Shown: positions 1 through 8,540 of the stretch, piece after piece | How the letters are laid out: each line of letters opens with the position of its first letter | Position numbering within the stretch: the stretch's first letter is position 1 | Source of the DNA: a bacterium | Lineage (GTDB): Bacteria; Campylobacterota; Campylobacteria; Campylobacterales; Sulfurimonadaceae | Direction of reading: 5' to 3' | Assembly (NCBI GenBank): GCA_018824305.1 | Contig: JAHJGM010000011.1 | Location: forward strand, 62,001 to 126,000 | DNA length: 64,000 bases | Notes under the pieces: generated by a model | What the model was told of the DNA's origin: nothing | What the model saw: the letters and a program-made list of their open reading frames with translations, nothing else | Database searches by the model: none | Program-made: the position numbers and the translations under genes

Positions 1-257
1 AGATCTTGGTAAGGAAGTGCAACATTGATGACGATATCTGCGCCCACTTCCTTGATAAGTTTAATGACCTCTTGTGTTTTATCGGCATCAACAGTGGTAA
101 TCTCGATTGCACCGCTAAGTTCCTCTTGAATTGTTTTACATCTGCCTAGTGATCTACTTGCAAGTACGATGCGGCCAAATACATCTTTATTCATTACACA
201 TTTGTGCGCTACAACGCGACCTACTCCACCAGCACCTATTATCAAAGTTGTTGCCAT
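1..257 (-). CDS. Saccharopine dehydrogenase family protein, N-terminal part (cut by window edge)
   Basis: Only the first 85 or so residues are inside the window; the gene runs off the left edge. The protein opens with MATTLIIGAGGVGRVVAHK, a Rossmann nucleotide-binding loop (GAGGVG, residues 8-13), followed by an ASRS segment and a second beta strand. This fits the saccharopine dehydrogenase / carboxynorspermidine dehydrogenase family, which in Campylobacterota usually serves polyamine synthesis. That specific role is inference because the catalytic part is missing. The start is supported by AGGGA about seven bases upstream of ATG. Confidence 0.75.
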   Translation of the reverse strand, partial: MATTLIIGAGGVGRVVAHKCVMNKDVFGRIVLASRSLGRCKTIQEELSGAIEITTVDADKTQEVIKLIKEVGADIVINVALPYQD

Positions 258-303
258 ATCTATTCCCTATAAAAATATTCTATAAAATTATAACATTATA
301 ACT

Positions 304-1053
304 TTACAATTTTGAACTAAATTTCTCTTTTGCATCCTGATATCCAAGTTCAAATAGTTTATCAAAATGATTAAAAGAAAAAATACTGTAATCCAATAAC
401 TTTTTGGAAGTTATATAGATGTCACAATTCACCTTTGCCTCAAAACTGTCCCTATACATACTGATATATAAAACCCTTTTTATATAACTGAAGATGCTGT
501 CTTTTACCTCGCTTTGATATATGGGATGAAGATTGACCCCGACTAGCTCAAAAGGAAATGACTTCAAAGGCTGTATCGGTATATGATCGATAAATCCGCC
601 ATCAGCCAGTTTGTATCCGTTATATTTTACGGGTGCAAATATCGGGACAAGTGCCGAAGATGCAAAACACAGAGTCTTTAGATCACCGCTGTCGAAATAG
701 ATGTTTTTACCGCTGTTGATATCGATCGCTGTCACAAAAAACGGTATCTCAAGATTTTGAATATTTTTCTTTAAAACCAAGCGGTCTAATATCTTGGCAT
801 TTGTGTCTATACTATAGATGGATTTTCTGAAAAAATTAAAGCTAAACACCTTTTTAAACTCTTTGGATTTAAAGATGGCTAGCTGTTCTTTTGCACTCAC
901 GCCGCTTAACCAGCTCGCACCTATGACAGCCCCGATGGATGTGGCACTGATCGCGTTTACATGTATATCGTTTTCTTCTATGAACTGTAAGACTCCCAAA
1001 TGGTAAGCACCGCGCGCCGCACCGCCTGAAAGGGCTAATGTTATCTCTCTCAT
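304..1053 (-). CDS. Patatin-like phospholipase
   Basis: A 249-residue patatin-family serine lipid acyl hydrolase. The oxyanion-hole motif GGAARG is at residues 10-15, the nucleophile serine is S39 in ATSIG (the first Gly of GxSxG is Ala here), and the catalytic aspartate is D151 in LADGG. No signal peptide is visible, so it should act in the cytoplasm or at the inner membrane face. The ATG at 1053 is preferred over a TTG twelve bases upstream because it overlaps the TGA of the upstream phosphoesterase gene as ATGA, suggesting translational coupling. Its neighbours concern envelope lipids. The substrate is not predictable. Confidence 0.85.
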   Translation of the reverse strand: MREITLALSGGAARGAYHLGVLQFIEENDIHVNAISATSIGAVIGASWLSGVSAKEQLAIFKSKEFKKVFSFNFFRKSIYSIDTNAKILDRLVLKKNIQNLEIPFFVTAIDINSGKNIYFDSGDLKTLCFASSALVPIFAPVKYNGYKLADGGFIDHIPIQPLKSFPFELVGVNLHPIYQSEVKDSIFSYIKRVLYISMYRDSFEAKVNCDIYITSKKLLDYSIFSFNHFDKLFELGYQDAKEKFSSKL

Positions 1054-1787
1054 CTGTCCAACCAATGTATGATCTCGAAACTGCCGTCAAAATTTTCTGC
1101 GACTGCCGTACATGATTCTACCCAATCGCCGCAATTTAAGTATTCTACCGTATCTATACTTTTGATCTCCGCTTTATGGATATGTCCGCAGATAACACCG
1201 TCATAATCATTTCTCTTTGCGTGTTCAGCCAAAATGTCTTCAAAGTTGGTAATAAAACTGACCGAGCTTTTGACATTGTCTTTGACATATTTTGAAAGTG
1301 ACCAATGTTTTTTTATGCGAAACAGCTTTCTAAGGGTGTTTATATGATGGTTGAGATACAGCGTAAAGTCATAACCGATATCGCCAAGGATCGCCAGCCA
1401 TTTTTTTGTCATCGTGATACTGTCAAAAAAGTCGCCGTGTGTCACAAGATATCTTTTCCCATTGATGGCATGATAATCCATCTCGTTGGATATCTCAAAG
1501 TTATCGCCTAAAAAAAGAGGAATGAACTCTCTTAAAAACTCATCATGATTGCCTGTGATGTAGTGGACTTTTGTACCTTTGCGGGCTTTGCGAAGGATTT
1601 TTTGGATGACATCAGAGTGAGACTGATCCCATTTGAATTTTCGCTTGATAGCCCAGCCGTCTATGATGTCACCGACAAAAATCAGGTTTTCAGACTCTAC
1701 ATCTTTGAGAAAATCTAAAAACAGTTCAGCCTGAGAAAAACGTGTTCCTAAGTGGATATCTGATACAAATACGGTTTTATAATTCAT
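1050..1787 (-). CDS. UDP-2,3-diacylglucosamine diphosphatase-like metallophosphoesterase
   Basis: A 245-residue calcineurin-like phosphoesterase of the LpxH group (COG2908). All metal-binding blocks are present: D10-x-H12, GD(40)xxD(43), GNHD (79-82), the VTHGD block near 116 and GHIH near 200. LpxH removes UMP from UDP-2,3-diacylglucosamine in lipid A synthesis. Lipid A genes are not adjacent, so a side activity of this family cannot be excluded. It overlaps the patatin gene by four bases and is divergent from the HAD gene, with a 93-base promoter region between them. Confidence 0.75.
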   Translation of the reverse strand: MNYKTVFVSDIHLGTRFSQAELFLDFLKDVESENLIFVGDIIDGWAIKRKFKWDQSHSDVIQKILRKARKGTKVHYITGNHDEFLREFIPLFLGDNFEISNEMDYHAINGKRYLVTHGDFFDSITMTKKWLAILGDIGYDFTLYLNHHINTLRKLFRIKKHWSLSKYVKDNVKSSVSFITNFEDILAEHAKRNDYDGVICGHIHKAEIKSIDTVEYLNCGDWVESCTAVAENFDGSFEIIHWLDR

Positions 1788-1854
1788 GTCGGGATTTTAC
1801 ATCCCAATTATTACATATAAGTAACAATCTCAAAAATATAAATGCCCCTTACGA

Positions 1855-1860
1855 TATAAT
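1855..1860 (+). promoter_or_regulatory. -10 element of the HAD gene
   Basis: TATAAT lies 20 bases upstream of the ATG at 1881, followed by AAGGA as ribosome-binding site. No good -35 hexamer is seen, which is usual for sigma-70 promoters in this phylum. Confidence 0.5.
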
Positions 1861-1880
1861 CCCGTACCAAGGATAAAAAA

Positions 1881-2345
1881 ATGATAGAAATACCGAATTT
1901 TAAAAATATCGAGATATACAATATCGTATGTGACTATAATGGAACTATTGCCAAAGACGGCAAAGTATTACCTCAGATAAAAGCACTTTTTCAAGAGCTG
2001 TCAAAACACTACAGGGTCTTTGTCATCACGGCAGATACTTTTGGCAGTGTTAAGTCACAGCTAGAGGGATTTGGAGCCGATATCAAGATATTATCGAGCA
2101 GTGATCATACAAAAGAAAAGGCTGATTTTGTACAAGAGCTACAAGCGGAAAACTCCATAGCCATAGGAAACGGGAACAATGATGCTTTGATGCTGAAAAA
2201 TGCAGCCATAGGCATAGCGGTTTTAGGTGATGAGGGGTGTGCCAAAGAGACGCTGATGAGTGCAGACATCATCTGCAAGGACAGCATAGACGCACTGGAG
2301 TTGATACTCCGACCAAAAAGACTGGTCGCTACTCTGAGAAGATAG
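1881..2345 (+). CDS. HAD-family hydrolase (soluble P-type-ATPase-like, COG4087)
   Basis: A 154-residue HAD protein. The nucleophile aspartate D18 sits in CDYNGT, followed by the ITADT motif II near residue 50 and the GNGNNDALML motif near 97-106. The second aspartate of the usual DxD pair is Asn, a variant typical of the group called soluble P-type ATPases, whose substrate is unknown. The small size means there is essentially no cap domain. It stands alone, divergent from the LpxH-like gene and convergent with dgkA. Confidence 0.75.
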   Translation: MIEIPNFKNIEIYNIVCDYNGTIAKDGKVLPQIKALFQELSKHYRVFVITADTFGSVKSQLEGFGADIKILSSSDHTKEKADFVQELQAENSIAIGNGNNDALMLKNAAIGIAVLGDEGCAKETLMSADIICKDSIDALELILRPKRLVATLRR

Positions 2346-2359
2346 CGATCATAAAAGAT

Positions 2360-2731
2360 CTATACCAATTTAAACGAGTCTATTAAAATAACGATCCAGA
2401 TCAGTCCCGTAAGTACAAGACTTAAAAGTACCAGCGTAGCGCCCGCATCTTTTGCGCGTTTTGCCATGATGTGATGTTCGACGGTGACCAGATCCACGAC
2501 ACGTTCGATCGCACTGTTCGTGACCTCTGCGATTATCGGGATAAACAATGAGAGTGAAAGTATCGCGCTGTTCATAAAACTGATATTGAGTGTCCAAGCG
2601 ACCACATTCATCACTGCAAAAAGAAGCAGTTGAAGTTTGAAAGAGCTTTCATGTTTTGTGATCTCGATAAAGCCTTCTAATGCGTAAGTCGCATTTTTAA
2701 ATAGCGTATATTTCGGTTTATTTGGCTTCAT
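2360..2731 (-). CDS. dgkA: Diacylglycerol kinase (prokaryotic DgkA)
   Basis: A 123-residue integral membrane kinase with three hydrophobic helices. It carries the family signature ITKHESSFK early, AEVTNSAIERVVDL in the middle and AKRAKDAGA before the last helix. DgkA rephosphorylates diacylglycerol released during envelope glycan synthesis and returns it to phosphatidate. It overlaps the end of the acyltransferase-MFS gene by 14 bases, and both act on phospholipid turnover, so they are probably one transcript. Confidence 0.93.
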   Translation of the reverse strand: MKPNKPKYTLFKNATYALEGFIEITKHESSFKLQLLLFAVMNVVAWTLNISFMNSAILSLSLFIPIIAEVTNSAIERVVDLVTVEHHIMAKRAKDAGATLVLLSLVLTGLIWIVILIDSFKLV

Positions 2732-4553
2732 ATTTTTCCTTTAGTATGTGTAACTCTTTTTTTATCTCTTCTACTTTTGTGTTCAGTGCTATGGGTTTAC
2801 CGTAGATGACAGTGACTTCGCGTTTAAACAGCGAGCCTTTTTCTTTGTGGCGTTCTTTACTGCGGGAAAGTACGCTTCCCCACATCCCGCCGATGTAATA
2901 TGGAATTATAACACCTTCACTTTTACCTGCGATTAATTCATATCCGCGGTAAAACTCTCCCATCTCTCCGGTGTAGCTTATCTGCCCCTCCGGGAAGATC
3001 ACGACACACCTGCCCTCGGCAATGCGGCGTCTTGCTTCCAAAAATGCGTCTTTGCTCGCTTTTACCGAAAGCGGGATGGCATTGCCGAGTTGCCAAAGCT
3101 TATGAAAAAGTCTCCAATGATAGATATCTCTCTCCATCATAAACGCAACACGTCTTTTGATGGGAAACTGCATAATGATCCAGTCTATCCAGCTGATGTG
3201 GTTACCCATAAAAAGTATCGCTCCGTCTTGCGGAATATTCTCCACACCGATAAACTTGAACTTATATCTAAGCCCCAAAACGCTCTCAAATATAAACCAG
3301 AAGAACATGATGATATGACGGCGCAGCATATAGACGGCCATGACCAATCCGACAAAAAACATGATGTAAAAAAGCATCTCGACATCCATACCGAAGTAGG
3401 CAAAAACCGTCGTCAAAGCCAAAAAGAAAAACATGAAGATGTTTTGGATGAAATTGTTACCCGCGAGTATAGTCCCCAGATGAACGCGTGGAGAGAGCTC
3501 TTGGATATAGGCATTGAGCGGGACGATAAAAAGTCCTGCGAAGACTCCAAAGAACATAAAGAGCACGATCACTTCTAAAAACGATGAACTAAACGGCAAA
3601 AGCAAGACCATCATACTAAGTCCAAATGCAGAAACAGGTACCATCCCGATGTTGACGTAGTATTTTGAAAACTTGGAAGCTAAGACAGAACCTATGATTA
3701 TGCCGATCCCTGCCAATGCCATCGCTCCTTGAACATAGATAGTATTGTCTATATGCAGGGTGTCTTTTGCATACGCTCCAAAGATGGCAAGCACCACTTG
3801 AGAGATCGACCAAAACACGGACAAAGCCAAGATAGACTCGATAATATCGCGCTTTCTGCGGACTATCATAAGATTTTTTCTAAGATAATACCCGCTTACA
3901 TATTTTTTAATATCAAAACTTATCTTGCTTTGAAATATCATCTTGTTTTCTAATCTACATGTAAAGACAAACTCGATGATAGAGCCGATGACCAGCAGCC
4001 ATCCAAGCGGTGCGACCATCTTCAAGATGTCTGCTTCACTGCTAAATGCAGACGTGATATTTATCTCAAAAAGTATGGTATAAAAGATGATCCCGCCGAG
4101 TATCGCAACCGTTGTCGTTGCTTGGACAAGTGCATTGCCTGCCGTTAAAAATTTGATGCCGACCAGCTCTTTGATATAACCGTATTTTGCAGGAGAGTAC
4201 AAAGCGCTTTGCAAAGCAAGTAAAAAAGTAAGAAAAAATGCCGCCAGAAACCAGCCCATGTAGTAGGAAAACGTTATACCTAGCGTGATAAAAACGGCAA
4301 AGAGCGCCGAGTACTTCATAATGATGTTTTTAGGAAATTTGTCGGAAAGATAACCCGATGGTGTAAAAAGAAGGATAAAAGGAAGCAGTATCATCGCATT
4401 TACGATGGCAGTGAGGACTATCTGCTCACTTCCGTCGTAGATCTTAAAGATGGTGTTTTGGATAATGATCTTATGCCCTAGATCGGTAAAGGCATTAAGA
4501 AACAGAGCTGCCGTATAGTAGATTATCCCTTTTATCGCAAAAAGTTTTTTCAA
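2718..4553 (-). CDS. MFS transporter fused to 1-acylglycerophosphate-type acyltransferase (LplT-PlsC-like)
   Basis: A two-domain protein of about 611 residues. The N-terminal 400 residues form a 12-helix major facilitator domain resembling LplT lysophospholipid flippases. The C-terminal 200 carry a PlsC domain with NHISWIDW (HX4D catalytic box) and FPEGQIS. The combined domains suggest import of lysophospholipid and its re-acylation at the inner membrane, as in LplT-Aas. There is no Aas acyl-ACP synthetase domain. I place the start at the TTG at 4553, which overlaps the TGA of the preceding gene. A longer ATG-initiated form to 4613 would overlap that gene by 64 bases and adds non-conserved residues. 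Confidence 0.85.
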   Translation of the reverse strand: MKKLFAIKGIIYYTAALFLNAFTDLGHKIIIQNTIFKIYDGSEQIVLTAIVNAMILLPFILLFTPSGYLSDKFPKNIIMKYSALFAVFITLGITFSYYMGWFLAAFFLTFLLALQSALYSPAKYGYIKELVGIKFLTAGNALVQATTTVAILGGIIFYTILFEINITSAFSSEADILKMVAPLGWLLVIGSIIEFVFTCRLENKMIFQSKISFDIKKYVSGYYLRKNLMIVRRKRDIIESILALSVFWSISQVVLAIFGAYAKDTLHIDNTIYVQGAMALAGIGIIIGSVLASKFSKYYVNIGMVPVSAFGLSMMVLLLPFSSSFLEVIVLFMFFGVFAGLFIVPLNAYIQELSPRVHLGTILAGNNFIQNIFMFFFLALTTVFAYFGMDVEMLFYIMFFVGLVMAVYMLRRHIIMFFWFIFESVLGLRYKFKFIGVENIPQDGAILFMGNHISWIDWIIMQFPIKRRVAFMMERDIYHWRLFHKLWQLGNAIPLSVKASKDAFLEARRRIAEGRCVVIFPEGQISYTGEMGEFYRGYELIAGKSEGVIIPYYIGGMWGSVLSRSKERHKEKGSLFKREVTVIYGKPIALNTKVEEIKKELHILKEKYEAK

Positions 4554-5296
4554 TTTTCTTCTTCCGCCATCGATGTACTCCAACCCTCGTAATATGCATG
4601 CTCTTTTGCACAAAGCTCCATAAACATATCTGTCGTCTTGTTCATCGTCTGTATATCTACCATCTGTATGATCGGGACGATGATGCCGTATTCAAACTCT
4701 TCGCTGTCACGTTCAAACTCATCCTTACATGTAAGCTCTTTCTCTTCTAGCGATGCGATGAACTTTTCACGAAGTGATTTTGTCTGAAAAAGGATGTAGT
4801 GTTCGACTTCTCTTTCTTTACTCAGATCGTCGCCCTCTTCTATAAGTTCTTCGATGATCTGACGGCTTTGTATATGATGCGATTGCAAAAGATTCGGATA
4901 TAGATTTGTCTCATACAGGTTCCATTTTCTATCTTTAACGGAGTTACTTTCAAATTTGTAACCAAAAGCGTTTAAGATATCTTTTGTCTGGTTTTCGATC
5001 CCTTTAGGGTCTTGCAGGTAAAAGTAGAGTTCATACCAGCCATCAGTGGTCTTTGAACCAACATAGACAGCTTTTTCTTTCTCTTCAAGCTTTAAAGCCA
5101 GTCTCTCTTTGCACTCAGATAAGAAATCCTCTTCATCCTCATCTGCAAGACCCTCTGCTGTAGGAGTTTTGAGCTTTATAAATACCGTATACAGCCAAGG
5201 ATAGAACTCTACCTCATCGATCTTTTGCTGCGCTTCAAGTTCGACTTCTATCTTTACTAAATTGCCGTTTTCAACCTGTGTATAAAACTCTCTCAT
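4550..5296 (-). CDS. DUF695 - RraB-like fusion protein
   Basis: A soluble 248-residue protein with two recognisable parts. The N-terminal 130 residues resemble DUF695 (WYELYFYL, KTTDG). The C-terminal 110 resemble the RNase E inhibitor RraB (IIEELIEEGDDL, EVEHYILF, YYEGWST). RraB binds RNase E and slows RNA decay in gammaproteobacteria. Campylobacterota generally lack RNase E, so the partner is unknown. It is very acidic throughout and ends in EEEN, overlapping the TTG of the acyltransferase fusion. Confidence 0.7.
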   Translation of the reverse strand: MREFYTQVENGNLVKIEVELEAQQKIDEVEFYPWLYTVFIKLKTPTAEGLADEDEEDFLSECKERLALKLEEKEKAVYVGSKTTDGWYELYFYLQDPKGIENQTKDILNAFGYKFESNSVKDRKWNLYETNLYPNLLQSHHIQSRQIIEELIEEGDDLSKEREVEHYILFQTKSLREKFIASLEEKELTCKDEFERDSEEFEYGIIVPIIQMVDIQTMNKTTDMFMELCAKEHAYYEGWSTSMAEEEN

Positions 5297-5312
5297 CTAT
5301 CTCTGCTTTTTT

Positions 5313-6002
5313 TTAAGGAATTATATCTAAAAAGCATCCCACTCCGTAAGGCTTTTTGGAGTAATGTTTTTTTGCGTGAGCGACTATAAGCGCATGAAAC
5401 TCCTGATAGATAATAACAAGCTCTTTTTCATCCGCTATCTCTTTTTTTATCTGAGACTGCATAAAATCTTTTACCTCACGATACTTTACGCCCTCGCCAA
5501 AGACTCCAAGATGGATCAGCATCCTTTTTGTGTAGGCATCCACGACGAATTCTGCCCTGTTGTAGGCATACAGCAGTATGGAATCAGCACTCTCCTCGCC
5601 TATTCCCCTTACATGTAAGAGTTCATCTCTTGTGGGTGCCCTGCCGTTTAACTTTTCAAAAAAGGTTATGAACTCCAAGATATAAGAGGCTTTTTGGTTG
5701 AAATATCCTGAGGGTCGTATGGCAGATTTCAGTGCATCAAGAGGCATCGTTTTAATAGCACTGCTAGTCAGACAGCCCATGTCGTTTAGATTGTGCAGTG
5801 ATTTTACGACTGATGTGAAAGTAGTGTTTTGCGTAAGGATGACGCCCAGACATATCTCAAAGAGCTGAGCCTCGCTTTTAGGATAATCATACTCCCCAAG
5901 ATGGTAACCGCCCTTTATGAATGGCCACCAACCCTGCGCCCCGTAAGTCTCATACAGACTCTCATAAAGTCGAAAGACAAGGTTACTTGCCAATATCCTC
6001 AT
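5313..6002 (-). CDS. Endonuclease III-family DNA glycosylase, MagIII type
   Basis: A 229-residue helix-hairpin-helix glycosylase. It contains ILTQNTTF, the hairpin LLHVRGIGEESADSILLYA (about 125-145) and the catalytic aspartate in VVDAYTKR. The four-cysteine iron-sulfur loop of classical Nth is missing at the C-terminus, as in Helicobacter pylori MagIII, which removes 3-methyladenine. It overlaps the deaminase gene upstream by 20 bases. Two further repair glycosylases lie near 61-62 kb. Confidence 0.85.
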   Translation of the reverse strand: MRILASNLVFRLYESLYETYGAQGWWPFIKGGYHLGEYDYPKSEAQLFEICLGVILTQNTTFTSVVKSLHNLNDMGCLTSSAIKTMPLDALKSAIRPSGYFNQKASYILEFITFFEKLNGRAPTRDELLHVRGIGEESADSILLYAYNRAEFVVDAYTKRMLIHLGVFGEGVKYREVKDFMQSQIKKEIADEKELVIIYQEFHALIVAHAKKHYSKKPYGVGCFLDIIP

Positions 6003-6420
6003 CCCATAACTCAGGCGATGCTTTTATAAAAGACTCCATAAGCTGGCAGCACTCTTTGTCATCGACGACAGTGACATCCACACCGCGAGAGCGTACATAC
6101 TCTTCTGGTCCTTGAAACGTCCTGTTCTCTCCGACTATGACTTTTTTGATGCCGTAGAGCAAAACAGCACCGCTGCACATATCACACGGAGAAAGCGTCG
6201 AGTAGAGAGTGGCTTTTTTGTAATCCTCTGCTTTGAGTCTTCCTGCATTTTCAAAACAGTCCATCTCTGCATGTAGGATGGAACTCCCGTTTTGAACACG
6301 TCTGTTGTGTCCGCGTCCGACTATCTCACCGTCAATGACCAACACAGAACCTATGGGAATTCCGCCCTCAGAGAGACCCAGTTTCGCTTCATCTATCGCC
6401 GCTTGTAAGAACTTATCCAT
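5983..6420 (-). CDS. Cytosine deaminase, yeast Fcy1-like nucleoside deaminase
   Basis: A 145-residue zinc deaminase. The zinc and catalytic motifs are LHAEMD (HxE, about residues 50-55) and SPCDMC (PCxxC, about 77-82). Beyond these, the sequence follows yeast cytosine deaminase closely: EGGIPIGSVL near the start, LYSTLSPCDMCSGA in the middle and WDEDIG at the end. It is therefore more likely to be a cytosine deaminase for pyrimidine salvage than TadA or guanine deaminase. It overlaps the glycosylase gene. Confidence 0.8.
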   Translation of the reverse strand: MDKFLQAAIDEAKLGLSEGGIPIGSVLVIDGEIVGRGHNRRVQNGSSILHAEMDCFENAGRLKAEDYKKATLYSTLSPCDMCSGAVLLYGIKKVIVGENRTFQGPEEYVRSRGVDVTVVDDKECCQLMESFIKASPELWDEDIGK

Positions 6421-6433
6421 CTTTCATCCTTTG

Positions 6434-7546
6434 TTATGACTTCCTGATTACCCTGCCTATGCGTCTGAGACCTTCTGTGACCTGTTCTTTTGTAGAGTAG
6501 GTGTAGTTGAAACGTATCTCATCACTGATGCGCCCATCCAGATAGAACTGGTTTGCAGGTACATAAACGACTTTGTTGTCCATACACTCATAAACCAGTT
6601 TAAACGTATCAAATCCTTTGAGTGAGCCAAACACGAACATCCCGCCTTTTGGCATCTCAAAAACAAACTCAGGCAGCTCCGCTTTTAAGGCAGAGGTAAA
6701 AATCCCCATTTTTGTCTTATAAGTATACCGAAGATTGTCCAGATGCTTTTCATATCTTGCACTATCATCAAGATAGTTATCCAAAATATACTGCGAGATG
6801 CCGCAGCTGTGCAGGTCTATGGTTTCCTTTATCATCGTGAGCGCTCTTATGATCTCCTCATTGGCTCTTATCCACCCTATTCTAAGGCTTGGGGCGAGAG
6901 TCTTGGAAAACGAACCAAGATGAAAACTATGCTCAGGAATGCGCGAACTTATGCTTTTGGCTTTTGTCTCAAAATAAAGCTCGCTGTATGGCGCATCTTC
7001 TAGGATATAGCCGCCGTTTTGCAATACGCACTCGGCTATCTCTTCTCTTTTTTGCTCACTGTACTGCGCACCTTTAGGATTTTGAAAATCAGGGATGAGA
7101 TACGCCAGTTTTGCATCTTTGTACGCATCGCAAAATCTCTGCGTGTCTATGCCGTCATTATCTAACGGAACAGGTCTCATATCCAAAGAGTTCATCTTAA
7201 AGATATTTACCGCACCCAGATATGAGGGCTCTTCTATAACGATCTGTTTGTGCTCGAAGTATTTTGCGATGATATAAAGCCCCTGCTGGCTTCCCGTAGT
7301 TATCAGGATGTTTGAAGGCTTTGTCGCAAACCCCTCTTTGTTGTAAAAGTCGGCTATCTTTTCACGTAAAGGGGTGATGCCGTTGCTGATGGTATACTGC
7401 AAGTTTTTTGGATTTTCATACACTTTGTCACTGGCTTTGCGTAAATCCTCTATGGGAAACAGACTCTCATCGGGCAATCCTCCCGCAAACGAGATAGTCT
7501 CACCATCAATTGACTCCAATATCTCTCGTATAAATGATCTTTTCAT
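6434..7546 (-). CDS. PLP-dependent aminotransferase class I/II (2-aminoadipate transaminase-like)
   Basis: A fold-type I aminotransferase of about 370 residues. The PLP lysine is in GSFSKTLAPSLRIGW, the substrate-specificity Asn is in PDFQNPKG, and the C-terminal arginine lies in IRFNYTYS. This subgroup includes LysN-like 2-aminoadipate and aromatic/branched-chain transaminases. The ATG at 7546 is chosen because AGAGGT sits seven bases upstream. An earlier in-frame ATG at 7603 lacks a ribosome-binding site. It is divergent from an AraC regulator that could control it. Confidence 0.85.
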   Translation of the reverse strand: MKRSFIREILESIDGETISFAGGLPDESLFPIEDLRKASDKVYENPKNLQYTISNGITPLREKIADFYNKEGFATKPSNILITTGSQQGLYIIAKYFEHKQIVIEEPSYLGAVNIFKMNSLDMRPVPLDNDGIDTQRFCDAYKDAKLAYLIPDFQNPKGAQYSEQKREEIAECVLQNGGYILEDAPYSELYFETKAKSISSRIPEHSFHLGSFSKTLAPSLRIGWIRANEEIIRALTMIKETIDLHSCGISQYILDNYLDDSARYEKHLDNLRYTYKTKMGIFTSALKAELPEFVFEMPKGGMFVFGSLKGFDTFKLVYECMDNKVVYVPANQFYLDGRISDEIRFNYTYSTKEQVTEGLRRIGRVIRKS

Positions 7547-7656
7547 TTTAGTACCTCTAAAAATTTTCACCATTGTATTTGAAAAACAGATTTCATTCTG
7601 CATAATTATTGTTATAAATCATATCTAATATTGCTCAAAAACTATGGGATTGTTGC

Positions 7657-7662
7657 TATAAT
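7657..7662 (+). promoter_or_regulatory. Extended -10 element immediately upstream of the AraC gene
   Basis: TGCTATAAT places a TATAAT hexamer six bases before the ATG at 7669. Transcription would begin at or next to the start codon, and no Shine-Dalgarno sequence is present. Confidence 0.45.
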
Positions 7663-7668
7663 ATAATC

Positions 7669-8538
7669 ATGAAAAAAGACACTATCCAAAAACATACGAA
7701 GATCGCCAACGACATCATCTACTACATCTACAAGTACATAGACACAGACATCAACCTCGATGAACTGAGCGAGAACCTACATGTAAGCAAATACCATCTG
7801 CACAGAGTCTTTAAAAACGAGTTTGGCAAGAATGTGTATGAGAGCATAAAATCCATCCGTCTGCAAAAAGCCGCAAGTCTTCTTTTGACCAACAAAAACT
7901 CGACCATAACACAAATAGCAAAGATGTGCGGTTACAGCTCGCAGACCGCGTTTTCCAAGGTCTTTAAAGACAAATTTTTCATGACGCCAAAAGAGTGGAG
8001 AAACGGCGGCTACAACACCTATGTGGAGACTATCCTCACAAAATCTCAAAGCGCTTCGAGTTCCACGGCCGATTTCTCATCCCTAAAACCAACGATCCTC
8101 AAAATGCCTCAGATGAACTGCTACTACATAAGACACAAGGGGTATGACAGAAGCATCAAAGAGACATGGCAAAAGCTTCAGACGTGGACACTCTGCAATA
8201 ACATCACAGAGTTCACACAGATAGGACTGCATCACGACAACCCGACCATCATCCCGCTGGACGAGTGCCAGTACATCGCCTGCGTAGTCTTAAAAAAAGA
8301 GCTAAAAAACACTTCACTGCCGACGCTGACTATCCCAAAAGGCGTGTATGCAAAGTTTGATTTTAGCGGAAAATACGGGGATGTCTTGAAGTTTATGCAC
8401 TGGGTCTATTTCAACTGGCTGGTGAGTAGCGGATACGAGACGACGACAAACCCCTCTTACGCCATCTATCATAAAAACCACTTTTTATCCGATGACGAAG
8501 AGTTTAGTCTTAGTTACTACATCCCTATCGGGGTGTAG
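7669..8538 (+). CDS. AraC-family regulator with GyrI-like effector domain (Rob/SoxS-like)
   Basis: A 289-residue regulator. Residues 10-110 form the double helix-turn-helix (NLDELSENLHVSKYHLHRVFK and TITQIAKMCGYSSQTAFSKVFK). Residues 130-289 form a GyrI/BmrR-type small-molecule domain. The DNA-binding domain is N-terminal, as in Rob. Such proteins usually sense lipophilic compounds and turn on efflux or detoxification. It is divergent from the aminotransferase. There is no ribosome-binding site, and a -10 box sits at the start codon, suggesting a leaderless mRNA. Confidence 0.87.
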   Translation: MKKDTIQKHTKIANDIIYYIYKYIDTDINLDELSENLHVSKYHLHRVFKNEFGKNVYESIKSIRLQKAASLLLTNKNSTITQIAKMCGYSSQTAFSKVFKDKFFMTPKEWRNGGYNTYVETILTKSQSASSSTADFSSLKPTILKMPQMNCYYIRHKGYDRSIKETWQKLQTWTLCNNITEFTQIGLHHDNPTIIPLDECQYIACVVLKKELKNTSLPTLTIPKGVYAKFDFSGKYGDVLKFMHWVYFNWLVSSGYETTTNPSYAIYHKNHFLSDDEEFSLSYYIPIGV

Positions 8539-8540
8539 AG

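Noticed and set aside
3090..3578. Open frame of 162 codons on the plus strand inside the acyltransferase-MFS gene
   Set aside because: It is antisense to a gene with clear domains; the product is Lys/Asp/His-rich shadow sequence without any motif or ribosome-binding site.
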